From Dillenia suffruticosa (Eukaryota; Streptophyta; Magnoliopsida; Dilleniales; Dilleniaceae), in assembly GCA_033439265.1 (NCBI GenBank), contig JAVTVX010000016.1, forward strand, positions 13,069,201 through 13,133,200: a stretch of 64,000 nucleotides of DNA. Direction: 5' to 3'. The notes beneath the pieces were generated by a model. That model saw only the letters and a program-made list of their open reading frames with translations. It searched no databases and was not told where the DNA came from. A program made the translations under genes and the position numbers. The first letter of the stretch is position 1. Each line of letters starts with the position of its first letter. Shown in pieces: positions 25,765 through 38,200 of the stretch.

Positions 25765-26972
25765 GCATTGTCCAAATGGAAGTACTATCTTATAGGACAT
25801 CATTTCATAATAAGAACGTACCATTAGAGTCTTAGATATCTATTGGAGCAGAAGCTGACAAGTTCACTAGAGTATAAATGGTTGACTAAATTGTTGGGGA
25901 TGGATTATGAAATCCAATACAAAAGGGAGCTAAGAACAAGGTAACAGATAGAAGAGAGTTTTAGGAAGAAAAATATGCAGATCATATAGTATCAGCCATC
26001 TTTGTTGTTCAACCTATGATTCTAGAAGTCCAGCATAGCTATGAACAAGATAAGGAATGATAGAATTTGATAGCTTAATTAACTTTAGCACCTGATGGCA
26101 AACTTGAATTTCAATACAGAGATGGTATTCTAAAGTACAAGAAGAAAATCATGATAGGAGGAGGGACAAAGCTTCTAGAAAAGATAGTACAGCAAGTGCA
26201 TGATTCAACCATAGGTGGGCATTCTGGGCAACTGGGAATACTACATAGAATTAAATCAATAGGTCTTTGATGAAGAAAACAATAAGCAAATGGGTGTAAG
26301 AATGCGATCTATGTCAGAGAAATAAACGTGAGAACATACATTATCCAGAATTGTTATAACCACTATCCATTCCTACCCAGGCTTGGACACAAGTAAGCAT
26401 GGACTTTACTGAGGGACTGCTTGATTCTCAAGGCCATAACACCATCTTAGTAGTTATAGACAGACTCACCAAGTTTGGCCATTTCATTGCCCTTCAACAC
26501 CCCTATTCTACTGCCAAGGTAGCTTAATTGTTCTTAGACAACATATTGAAACTACATGGCCTTCTTGACCAGTGCCTAGAGTGTTATTTCAGGTGCATAA
26601 CATCAAATAGATTTGCAATGTGATTCCAGTAATTAGGATTGGTAGAATGGTGGTACAACGCCAACTGTCACAATAGCACACAGACAACACCCTTTGAAGC
26701 CTTGTATGGATACCAACCCAGGCAAATTCCTATGGTCTTTATGCTGATTCAGTCACACCTGTTGCGGGAGAGTTCATCAGGAATAAATAGGCTATGGTTT
26801 AGATCTTGCGAGACCATTTACATAAAGTACAAAACATAATGAAGTTGTAAGCTGACAAAAACGGAACAGAAAGGGTGTTTCAGATTGGAGACATGGTGTA
26901 CCTAAATCTACAACCTTATCGACGGCAGTTAGTGGAAATTTGCAAGCAGCTAAAACTATCATCTAAGTTCTA
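25765..26972 (+). mobile_element. Gypsy-3: fragment of RNase H and integrase
   Basis: The start reads like the RNase H C-terminus of a chromoviral gypsy element, with KWKYYLIGHHFIIRT and a KWLTKLLG-like segment. Integrase follows: a zinc-binding HSGQLG stretch, then SMDFTEGLLDSQGHNTILVV, then RLTKFGHFIALQHPYS. After it comes the VEWWYNANCHNSTQTTPFEALYGYQP segment, split in the usual place. This is a different gypsy lineage from Gypsy-1, -2 and -4. Both ends are lost, it is heavily broken, and it is probably the oldest element in this nest. Confidence 0.75.
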
Positions 26973-29510
26973 TCGGATTATGTATTGACTATCGACAACT
27001 CAACAAGGCAACGATCAAGAATAAGTATCCTCTTCCAAGAATTGATGATCTGTTCGATCAACTTCAAGGTGCAAGTGTCTTTTCAAAGATCGACTTGAGA
27101 TCTGGTTATTATCAGTTGAAGATCAAGAGTAGTGATTTTCACAAGACCGTGTTTAGAACACGGTATGGACACTACGAATTCCTAGTAATGCCCTTTGAGT
27201 TGACGAATGCTCCTGCGACCTTCATAGATCTCATGAATCGAGTGTTTCATCCCTATTTTGATAAATTTGTCATAGTCTTCATCAACGATATTTTAGTGAA
27301 TTCCAAAAGTGATGAAGAGCATTCCAATCATCTCCGAATCATTTTGCAAACTCTTAGGGAGAAGGAGTTGTATGCCAAGTTCTCAAAATGTGAGTTTTGG
27401 CTAAGAGAGATTGAATTTTTGGGGTATGTGATTTCCAAAGATGGGATTTTTGTGGATCTAAAGAAAGTAGAAGCCATTTTAAGGTGGGAACAGCCTAAAA
27501 ATATCACCAAGGTGAGAAGTTTCCTCGGATTAGCAAGGTACTATCAGAGATTCGTAGAAGAATTCTTGAAGATAGCAGCTCCGATGAGAAGTTTGACTCG
27601 GAAGGGAGTCAAGTTCGAGTGGGACGAAAAGTATAAGGGTAGTTTTCAAGAGCTTAAGCAAAGGTTGACCTCCGCTCCTATCCTTTCTCTCTCTACTAGT
27701 GGTGGTAGTGATTATGTGGTATACAGTGATGCTAGCAAGCAAGGATCAGGGTGCGTGCTGATGCAACGTGATAAGGTGATTACTTACGCTTCTCGCTAAC
27801 TAAAGAAACACGAAGCAAATTACTCTACTCATGATTTAAAGCTAGCTGCCATTGTATTTGCCTTAAAGATTTGGCGGCATTATTTGTATGGGGTTACTTG
27901 CAAGGTCTTTACCGACCATAAGAATCTCAAATATTTACTCACTCAGAATGAGCTCAATCTGAGACAAAAAAGGTGGTTAGAGCTGATCAAAGACTATGAC
28001 TTGGTGATTGACTACCACCCTGGAAAGGCAAATGTTGTAACTGATGCTTTAAGTCGCAAATCCTCATCTACGACATTCCAAGGGAGTTCATACCTCTCTT
28101 GTTTAGTTGGACTCCGAGCACTCGGAGTCGAGTTGGCTAAAGATGATCAAGGTACTTTATTAGCCAAGTTTGTAGTCAGACCCACGTTATTGGATCGCAT
28201 TCGGGAGCTTCAGGTTATCGATGATGTGTTGAAGGGCATTGTTGAGAAAATCCAAAAGGGGGAAGGTGGTGAATTCAGAATTCAGGATGATGGAATTATA
28301 TTGTATGGGAAATGAATGTGCATTCTGAAAAATGAAGATCTATGGAGGGCCATACTTGAAGAGGCGCATTTCTTGGCCTATGCTATGCATCCGGGGAGTA
28401 CCAAAATGTACCGAACCATCAAAAAATCATATTGGTGGTCTGGGATGAAGAGAGAGATAGCCGAATTTGTGGCGAGGTGTCTAGTATGCCAGCAGATCAA
28501 AGCTGAACATTAGAAACCGACAGGAATACTTCAACCACTACCAATCCCAGAATAGAAATGGGAACATATCACTATAGATTTCGTGGTAGGATTGCCACGT
28601 ACTCCTAGCCGTCACGATGCCATATGGGTGATTGTAGACCGTCTCACTAAATCTGCTCACTTTTTGCCGATTCAGAACACCTATTCCTTAAAAAGATTGG
28701 CAAAGTTGTACATTGATGAGATCGTAAGGGTTTACGAAGTACCGGTTTCTATTGTATCGGACCGTGATCATCGATTCACTTCTAGATTCTAGCCAAAGTT
28801 GCAAGAGTCCTTAAAGACTAAGTTGAAATTCAGTACTGCTTTTCATCCCCAAACCAATGAACAATCGGAGCGTACTATCCAAACATTGGAGGACATGCTT
28901 AGGGCATGTGTTATGGAATTTCAAGGTAGTTGGGATAGACACCTTCCATTGGTTGAATTTGCCTACAACAACAATTATTAAGTAAGCATAGGGATGCCTC
29001 CATATGAAGCCCTTTACGGAAGAAAGTGTCATACTCTCTTGTGTTGGGATGAAGTTAGAGAGAGAAAAATTGAAAGTATAGAAATGATCGAGACCACTAA
29101 AGAAAAAGTGAAGTTGATTCGGGAAAGAATGAAGGCAGCTCAAGATCGACAAAAGAGCTATGCCAACAAGAGAAGAAGACCTTTGGAATATGAAAAAGGA
29201 GATATGTTGTTTTTGAAGATATCTCCTTGGAAGGACGTAATCCATTTTAAAAAACGGGGAAAGCTAAATTCTCGTTATATCGGTCCCTTCAGAATTCTTG
29301 AAAGGATTGGACAAGTGGCATACCGCTAGAATTGCCACCGGAGTTGTAGATGATCCGTGACGTTTTTCACTTTTCCATGTTGAAGAAGTATTTACCGGAT
29401 CCCTCACACAAATTGGAAGCACCTCTGGTGGAATTGAATAAGAATTTGAGTTTCAAGGTACAACCAGTAAAAATCATTGATAGGTAGATCAAGCAGTTCA
29501 GGAGTAAGCA
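26973..29510 (+). mobile_element. Gypsy-4 pol remainder (broken)
   Basis: RT spans about 26975-27590 and includes [21 protein letters not shown] and [10 protein letters not shown]. RNase H spans about 27700-28070, with [14 protein letters not shown] and DALSRKSS. Integrase spans about 28330-29110, with its zinc-binding front part, [15 protein letters not shown] and MPPYEALYGRKC. The linker and chromodomain-like tail follow to about 29510. The domain set is that of Gypsy-1, but the sequence is clearly diverged, so it is a related, separate family. It is a fossil and no activity is expected. Confidence 0.87.
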
Positions 29511-29538
29511 GATTTCTATGGTTAAAGAGGTTAAGTAT

Positions 29539-31763
29539 TGTAATACCAAGGGAGAGACGCCGCGTCTCCCCTTAAAACGCCGCATCTCCCCCCAATTAGA
29601 TTAGGGCTTTCAGCCCTAATCTTTCTTACCTTTCGCCTCTCTCTCCTGAATCCCTCTCTCTCTTCCGGTGCCTCCTCGCCACCATCTCCACCATCTCCGC
29701 CGTCCTCTGCCCCTTCTCTCACCATCACTCTGTCTCTTTATCTCTCTGTCTCTGTCTTTGTCTCTGTCTCTGTCTCTCTCTTTTTCGCGCTCTGCTCTTT
29801 CTCTCCCTCGAGCGCGACAGCCCTCTGTCTCCCTTTTCTTTGCTCATGCGCGGTGTTGCTCTCTCTATCGAGAGCCCTCCTGCAACCTTCGTAGAAGCCT
29901 CAAGCCGGCAACAGCAGTAACCCTTTGAAAACCCTAAGCCAAATCTACAATCTTCCACCGCGTAGGTAAGGGTGACAGTTCAGAGTAAATACTTTAGAAT
30001 TTTGAATGTTCTTAGTAGCTAGGTTTAATTGCTAACCTTTGCCTTAATTTGGACACGCTACATGTTCTGAGCTGAATGAATGGAGGATGGAAACTAGGTC
30101 TACGAATCAAGAAACCCTAGGTAAGGGAATTTCTAAATGCTTTCAATAATAGATCGAATGTAGGCTATTTAAGATGAGAGAATGTGTTAGGGTTTATGAT
30201 TTGTACTATTTCAGAATTGTTATTATTGATTTAGGAAGATCCATTGGAATTTGAAAAGAAATCCCTTAAGTATCGATAGGGTGTAGAGAGTGGATAACCT
30301 CTCTAGAGGTGAGTGGATGGTCCGTTGTATTATAAATGAGTAAAAACGGTTTTAAATTCTTTTATAAATGATTTTGAATGATCTTTACATGATTTATATG
30401 AAATCATTTGTGATTGTGGGATGTCTGGAATGGAAGTTTGAATTACTAATGCATCATAAGTAATTATCAATGAATCTGTGCCATTTGCATTTGATATTGG
30501 ATTTGTAAATGCTTGTAGTATGAATTTCGGAATTTGTTTGATGAAACATGGCACATCGACTGTAACTTGAATGATTGTGAAATGAAGGTACACAAGTATA
30601 ATGGTTATAGTCATTCCCTCCTCGGAGTGACCCGACGGGATGACGTGGGTGGGGTTTTATTATGAGAGAGGTATACGTGGCCTCTTCTCTGCCACGTCGG
30701 ACGATCTGGATTGCACTCCGATGAGATACGAGCCAACACCAAGGAATAGGGTAGTATTTTGAAATACATAAATGGAAAACCCCTTGGCGGGCTTCCGTTT
30801 GGGTTCGGCCAAACTCAGGACGGAAGTGAGTTCGATGGGACCGTTGTGATTTTCTAAAGGAATGTTTGATGTGGATGCATATTTTGTGAACTACCTAATT
30901 TATTGAGAATGCTTTTACATATAAAGTGTTGTTTACGAGATACGTTTTGACTTTCCCACATTCACCCTTTATTTATCACACAATCATACCAATGCACTCC
31001 ATTCACTGAGTATTCCCCAATACTCACCCCTCTTTTCACATTTTACAAAGGACACTTAGTGTGGAGACTGCACGGGGATTGAAACTTGCGAAGGATTTTT
31101 GTTGTTTTGTGTAGGTATTACAGTGATGTAGGGTTATTTTAGTCGATTTGGAAATCCATGAAAGGGAAGACTAGTATAATTCTTTTGGTATGGATTAAAT
31201 CAATACTTGTTTCATATATGGGAGTATGTATTGATGAAATCCTTACATAGTTTGTGATAAAATTCGTATGAAACTTGTTCATTTTCTCTTAACTCTCATC
31301 TGGGACATTTGGATTGAAATTTTGAGTTTCGATACTTTCTTTTGGATTTGTGAAGTTCTATATATCTCATACCATTTGGATTTTACTGACGCTAGCTCAT
31401 TTCTTCATGCGAGTGTTAGTATAATCTTGCGATTATGATTTAGGACTTTTGTTGTTTTAAATGCTTTAATCATGTTGAGAATTTCGGAACGGTTAGGATG
31501 GCTAATTTTGCATGCGTGCATGTATAGGAGCCCCCGCCCCATTTGTGTGTCGACACATGCTCGTGTGTACAGGGATGGACAAGATGGGTCCTTTGCATGA
31601 TTATTGTTATATGATTTTCCTATTTCTGATAGATTTGTGTATTAGATGAGTTGTTGAACTAATTTGTAGTATTACGGAGTTCCCGTATATGGGGAGATTC
31701 TTCTCATATATCGAGACAATCCAGCAGCTATTGCGTGGTCGATCCGAGGATCGGGGCGTGACA
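29539..31763 (+). repeat. Gypsy-4 3' LTR
   Basis: This LTR of about 2.2 kb starts TGTAATACC and ends GGGGCGTGACA. A pyrimidine-rich leader with TCTCTGTCTCTG-type repeats (about 29725-29790) sits near the front, as in the other Tekay-like LTRs here. Confidence 0.83.
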
Positions 31764-32268
31764 GCCCAACTCGACCCACCCGCCCCCACAATCCCGCCTT
31801 TAATTTGTGAAAATTGCCTCCGATTTGTCTCCTCGGAGCCTCGAACCCATGCACAAGGAAAAAAATTAGAGCAAAACAACCACCTGACCAAGTTACTTAC
31901 CTATTCATATTTCTTTTTCTTTACATATTACTTGTATCTCATATTTTTTAAAAATAATAAAATAATATAAAATTATAATTTATTATAAAATAATAAAATA
32001 AATTTATTTTAGCTTAAAATAAAATAATAAAATTTTTGAAAAAATAAAATAAAAATAAAAAGGATTATTTAATAAAATTAAAAATAAAAATAATTAAAAA
32101 TAAAAAAATAAAAAAATCAATCGCCAATCCGTCTGTAATCCGTCACTAATTTTCCGTCAGCAATCCGTCGCTAATTTTTTCGTTGCTAATGGCCGTACAT
32201 ATATATATATATATATTTTTTTAAAGTTTAGGACGAAAATATTTTCATCATTAATTTATCGCTAATCC
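31764..32268. other. Unassigned repeat-like sequence left of the CACTA element
   Basis: No gene is seen. The first 100 bp hold a GGTTCGAGGCTCC-like word on the - strand that resembles a pol III box B. An A-rich, stop-rich stretch follows, then AATCCGTCTGTAATCCGTC and GCTAAT words up to the CACTA end. The sequence resumes right of the CACTA element (42303), where an AATCCATCTGTAAT-like word lies in inverse orientation. An older DNA element that hosted the CACTA insertion is possible, but I cannot define its ends. Confidence 0.35.
32266..32268. repeat. CACTA target duplication, left (TCC)
   Basis: TCC stands directly before CACTACAAAAAAA and again at 42303-42305 directly after the right end. 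Three-base duplications are the rule for CACTA elements. Confidence 0.75.
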
Positions 32269-33850
32269 CACTACAAAAAAACACAGTTTTAGCGACCGAA
32301 TTTAACGACAAATACTATTCGTCGCAAAATTCCAACGAACTTAGCAGCAAAATTTGTATTTGTTGCAAATTTTCAACAAATTCTACAACAAAAAAAAATT
32401 ATCGCTAAAATAGCGACAAATAAAAATTTATCTCAAAATTCGTGAGAGAGTAGCTACGAACAATAATTTCATCTCTAATTAGCGACAAAGAAAACATTTG
32501 TCGCTAAATTTGCATCAAAAAAGAAAGTTCGTCACTAATTTAGCGATAAAAGATAATTTGGTCGCTAAATTTCTGATAAAAAAATAATTCGATGCTAAAT
32601 CAGCAATAGTAATTTTTGTTATAAAATTTGTCGCTAATATGCAACAAAAAAATTTCTTGGTAGCTAAATTGGCAATAAATATTAGAATTCGTTACTAATA
32701 GTGCGACGAAAAAAAAATGATTGGCATATTTGTGACTAAATAGCAACAAATACACTTTCTGTTACAAAATTTTTAAATGTTGTCATTAATTTTGTTGCAG
32801 ATTGGCCACAAACGAGATATTTGTTGCTAAATTTATCGCTAATTTGTATCATTCTATTTTTTTTATTGTGAATCAATTCCTACTTCACTTACTTATGTAA
32901 CTTTTTCAAGTTGTCCCAATTTTCTAACATTTTTAAAATAATGAAATCGATTTTCGATACATAATAAATGAATATTATCTTGTCATAATCACTTTTCATA
33001 ATAATAATATTTATGTCTTTGTCATTTTTTATAAAAAAATGTAACTAAGTACTATTGTTTGCGGTAGTAAATTTTATTGATATAAATAAAAGAATTTAAT
33101 AATGACTAACATTGAAGGCATTATACATTTATGAAGATATAAAGAATGGTAAGTATAATTAATAAGATAAAAATATTTTTGTCTATAATTTTGTTATTTA
33201 ATGTTATTAATTTATAATTAATAACTTGCATCTCATTAAGCAATTTAATAGAAGAATTTATAGTGTTTTAGTTAAATTCGTAGAAAAATTTAAATATTCG
33301 TCGCAAACATTGTTGCAGATTTGCAACAAATATACTTTTTCGTCACCGAATTACCAACAAATCAAAATTTATCGTCGCCAATTTTACGACAAAAAAAATA
33401 ATTTATCGTATATTAGCGACGAATATTTTCTCTGTCGTTGCTCTTAGCGACAAATTTTTTTTTGTCACTAAAGTAGTGACAAACGTTTTTATTGGTCGCT
33501 AAAATTTGCGACCAATAATCCTATTCGTCGCTAATATTTGTGACGAGAAATGAGTTTATCGCAAAAATTGAGTACAGAAAAACAAGCAGGGTGGAATCGG
33601 CGATGAAAAACGCGTTCGTCGCTGAACTTCAGCAACAAACAATGAGTTCGTTGCTAACGAAATATTGTTTATCGCTAAAATTTGAGACCAATAATCCTAT
33701 TCGTCGCTAATATTTGAGACGAGAAACGAGTTTGTCGTAAAAATTGACTACAGAAAAACGAGCAGGGTGGAATCGGCGATGAAAAACGCTTTCGTCACTG
33801 ATTTCAGCAACAAACACTGTTTTGTCGCTGATTTAGTTGCTGGGTATTTT
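32269..33850. repeat. CACTA left subterminal repeat field
   Basis: Dozens of variants of the word TTTGTCGCTAAATT and its complement (AATTTAGCGACAAA) fill about 1.5 kb. In En/Spm the TNPA protein binds short repeats of this kind in the subterminal regions. Word choice here (GCGACRAA) is shared with the right field. Confidence 0.85.
33499..33850 (+). repeat. Tandem duplication of about 176 bp in the CACTA left field
   Basis: The stretch from CTAAAATTTGCGACCAATAA through GCAGGGTGGAATCGGCGATG is repeated after 176 bp (for example ACCAATAATC at 33511 and 33687). The copies differ at a few sites. Confidence 0.8.
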
Positions 33851-33884
33851 AAAAACCCATCTTTTGCAATTTTCTCCACACTCC

Positions 33885-34285
33885 CCACACGGTGCCTCTC
33901 CCTCTCTCTTACGGATTCAAGAGTGAAGGTACTCTCTCTCTCTCTCTCTCATTTGGTCGCTTCGACGGCAACGTCGCCGGATCTTGGCAGGGGAGGGGCG
34001 TTCTGCCCTCCGTAATCCAGCCGCAGATGCGACTAGGGGGAGGCGCCGCCTCCTCCCTGAGATTCGGCTGTAGCGGCCAGATCTGGGGAGGGCCTCCCCC
34101 TCGAGATCCGGCCACAGCAGCTGGATCTACGGAGGGCCTCCCCCATGGGCCTTGGCGAAGGACCTCATCGAGGGCCAAGGGGGGAGGGTCCTCCCCCTGG
34201 CCTGATCTGATGGTGCTACCTCCAGATTTGGGCACGGGAGCGTCTCCCCGTCCTCCGGTCCGGCGGCAGTAGCCGTCGCACCGAT
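33885..34285 (+). other. GC-rich segment at the CACTA leader
   Basis: About 400 bp rise sharply in GC between very AT-rich flanks. A CTCTCTCTCT run starts it. A GGAGGGCCTCCCCC word occurs twice near 34094 and 34131. It has the place of a promoter and 5' leader for the transposase gene, with an AT-rich stretch (34280-34750) as a possible first intron. Open frames here are probably not coding. Capture of host DNA is an alternative. Confidence 0.45.
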
Positions 34286-35204
34286 TTTTTATTTTATTTT
34301 ATATAATATACTTTTTATTAAAAATGTTATATTATATATATAATTTTATATATTATTGTTATAATATATTATATATTATAAATTTAATATCTAATTTTAA
34401 CATATATATTATAATGTATTATATATTATATTTTAAACATTATAACATATATGTTTAATTATAATGTTAATGTATAATAAATAGTTAATGTTATATAATA
34501 TATATAATTAATGTTCTATATATTATTATATGTAATGTTATATATATTTAACAATATATATTATGTATAATATTCTATTATATATATATTAAATAGTGGT
34601 AATTAAAAAAATTATATAATGCAGAATTTTATGTTCTATTAAATATTTTTCTAGCATTAACATTATAATTATATATTTTATTTTATTTTAATTAATGTCA
34701 ATTATTTTATTATATATTTTAACATTAGATTAATTATAAATAATATTAAAGGCTTTGTGTTGCAGATGTGTTTGCTCTGATTGGACTTGTTGTTCAAGTA
34801 GAGGGGAGAAAAATAGATATTGAAGCGGTTGAGATATATATTTTTTCATCGCATGTATTCTTTCTTTTCAATTTTTTTTATCCCTTGTTCCTAGTAGGCA
34901 TGTATGTATGTTGTATTTTCATAAATTGCAATTGTTATAAATTATTTGTACATTTTTTTGCGACTAAATGTAAAAAAAATTATATTTACTTTTTATTATT
35001 TTGCGTAAATAGTATGTGTTAATAATTTCTATTAACGTTTTTATATTTGTTAAATTATCTTAATATATGTTAATAATTTTTAAATGTTTTGTTATTAGAT
35101 GTTAATTATTTCTTATTAACGTTTTTTTTTTCAATATCATCTACATTTTGTTAATACTTTTATTTATTAATATTTTATAAATTTTATTTTTGTAAATAGC
35201 GACA

Positions 35205-38200
35205 ATGCAAAACGAAAGAGGTTGGATGTATAATAAGAATTTACCTGATCGTCGTGGTTTAACTGATGAGTTTATTTGTAGGGTGGAACAATTCTTGAAT
35301 TTCATTACTAGTAAGATTGAGTTTATGAATGGGAATAAGTTAAGGTGTCTGTGTAGAAAATGTGATAATGGTAAATTTCATGTATGTGATAAAGTTAGGG
35401 AATATCTTTATAGATTTGGTTTTACTCTAAATTACTACAATTGGACTTGTCATGGTGAACCGTTTATATCTGATGAAAAGTATGTTCGAAATATGCATTT
35501 TTAGCTAGAGGGGATCACAATTATTATGATCAGTTAAATCCATATCAGCGGATGGTATTTGATACAGCGGGTCAAAATTTTGTACCACAATCAAACTATG
35601 CAAGTTCTAGTTTTGCACCAACAAATGAAGATGCACATACAAGTTATGCATCACCATTGGAGGGGGTAGAAGTAATATGTGCAGATGTGAATGTGCAAAA
35701 TGAAAATTATTTGTCTAACCAATTTCAAGAAATGTTGAGAGCTGCAGATGAACCTTTATGGCTGGTTGTGACACCCACACTAAGTTGTCATTAACGGCTA
35801 GAATGTTGAATGTCAAGACAGAGCATAATTTGTCTGAGAATTGCTTCAATAATATTGTTCAAGTAATGGGAGAAGTATTGTCTCATGATCATATAATGCC
35901 GAATGACTTTTATAGTATGAAAAAGTTAGTGAATTACTTGGGTTTTCCAGTGGAAAGAATTGATATATGCAGAGATGGTTGCATGTTATATTGGTGAGCT
36001 GATGAAAATGTAGAATTTTGTAAATTCTATAACCAAAGTAGGTACAAGAGGACTAGGAGATCAGGTCGTAATCAGTGACCTAAACCATTCAAGCAAATGT
36101 TTTATTTGTCTTTGACTCCTAGATTGCAAAGATTTTATGCATCGAAAACTACAACTGAATATATGACTTGGCATGCAAATCATCAAACAGAAGAAGGGTT
36201 AATGTGTCACCCTTCGGATGCAGAGGACTGAAAAATTTTTTATATGACATATCCTGAATTTGTAAGAGAGACTCGAAACATTAGGTTAGGTCTTTGCGCT
36301 GATGGGTTTGCTTCATTTGGAAAATCAGGAAAAACTTATTCATGTTGGCCAGTGATCTTGACTCCATATAATATTCCTCCAGGTATGTGTATGAAGATAC
36401 CCTATATATTTTTGATATTGGTGATACCTAGCCCACAAAATTCATAGAAGTTGATAGATATTTATATGCAACCATTGATTGTGGAGTTAAAACAATTATG
36501 GGATGAATGTGTTCTTACATATGATGTTAACACTGATTAGATGTTTATATTGAAGGCTACCTTCTTTAGACGATAAATGACTTTCCAACTTATGACATGT
36601 TATCAAGATGGAGTACTGTTGGGATTTTAGGATGTCTAATATGTATGGAGAAATCAAAGTCATTCAGATTGAAATATGATAAAAAGGCAAGTTATTTGAT
36701 TGTCATAGACAATTTTTTCTACAAAATCATAAATTTAGAGGGAATAAAGAAGATTTTACGAAAAATAGAGTTGAAAAAACACCTCCTCCATTAAGATTAA
36801 CTGGTCAACAAATTTGGAAGCGAGTGTCTCTCTTTCCATCTATTATTGAAGATCTACATGGTACAACGTATGGATATGGAAGTATGCATAAATGGACAAA
36901 ACGAAGTATATTTTGGGATCTATCATATTGGAAAACCCATCTGATTCATCATAATCTTGATTTGATGCATATCGAAAAAAATATTTTTGATAATGTAATT
37001 AATACATTGATGGATGTCTCTGGAAAAACGAAAGATAACTTGAATGCGAGAAAAGATATGCGGCTTCATTATAATCGACCTACACTTGATGTGGATAGAA
37101 GCAGTAAGGGACCAAAACCAAAGGTAATTTATACAATAAATAAGGATCAGAGACGAAAAGTTTGTGAATGGTTGAAATCGTTGAGATTTCCTGATTGTTA
37201 TGCCTTAAATCTTGGAAGATGTGTCGATATGAAAGAATGCAAATTGATTGGTTTGAAGAGTCATGATTGTCACATATTTATGGAAAGATAGATTTCTATT
37301 ACTTTTAAGGAACTTTTACCAGATTTTGCATGGGGCGTGATTACAGAATTAAGTATTTTCTTACATGATATTTGTTTACAGTGTTGAAAGAATCACATAT
37401 GACGAAATTAGAGAAAAATATCCCTATCATATTTTGTAATCTAGAAAGGATATTTCCTCCGTCATTTTTTTATTCCATAGAACACCTTTTAGTTCATTTG
37501 CCTTATAAGGCCAAAGTTGCAGGTCCCGTCCAATGTCAATGGATACATCCATTTGAAAGGTAAATTTTGTACCTTCTCTTCATAGCAACATTTAGAGTGC
37601 ATGTCATTTTACTAAATTCATTATATATCATTCTCTGATATACTTTATTTAATTACAATTAGATTTCTATATCATTTGAAGAGAAAAGTGAAAAATAAGA
37701 CATGTGTTGAAACTTCTATTGTTAATGCATACATTGCGGAAGAAGTGACAACTTTTGTTTCATACTATTTCGAGCCTCATGTCCAATGTAAGAGACGGAG
37801 AGCGGGCAAAAATGATGAGAGTCCTGTTGATACTAACTCAAATTCATTCTCTATTTTCAACTATCTCGGTCGACCAAGTAGGTCATGTAAGGTTAAATAT
37901 TTAACTAATAAAGAATGGCGGACAGCCCATATATATATTTTTCTAAACTGTTCAGAAGTTACGCCATATTTCAAGTAAGTACTTTTTTTCAAATAAATGT
38001 ATTCTTTGTATTGTTAAAATTTTTGACATAAATCGTCTTCTTTAATGGTAGTATTTTTCAACATTCACGGTCTGAATTATCGATGAATGAGCTCAATCGT
38101 GTGTGCGATGAAGAATTTGTAGTATGGTTCAAAACATATGTAAGTTTTAAAATTTTATAAATATTTGATTAATATTAAAAATTTTACTTCAGATTCAATG

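Larger units (their letters stand above)
26973..31763 (+). mobile_element. Gypsy-4: 5'-truncated Tekay/Del-like element with 3' LTR
   Basis: The sequence starts inside the RT domain ([12 protein letters not shown]), at a junction with Gypsy-3. It runs through RNase H, integrase and the C-terminal tail to a complete 3' LTR. Gag, protease and the 5' LTR are missing from the window. The remaining coding has about five breaks and is better preserved than in Gypsy-1 or -2. With one LTR only, age cannot be read from LTR divergence. Confidence 0.88.

Noticed and set aside
29668-29958. Ser/Leu-rich and Arg/Gln-rich open frames on opposite strands
   Set aside because: They come from the CT-rich leader of the Gypsy-4 LTR; simple sequence rather than protein.
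32269-33850. CRISPR-like array of short repeats
   Set aside because: Repeats are degenerate, unevenly spaced, in both orientations and bounded by CACTA ends. They are subterminal transposase-binding-type repeats.
33892-34272. 126-residue open frame rich in Gly and Pro
   Set aside because: It spans the GC-rich leader of the CACTA element, competes with a frame on the other strand, and has no family signature.
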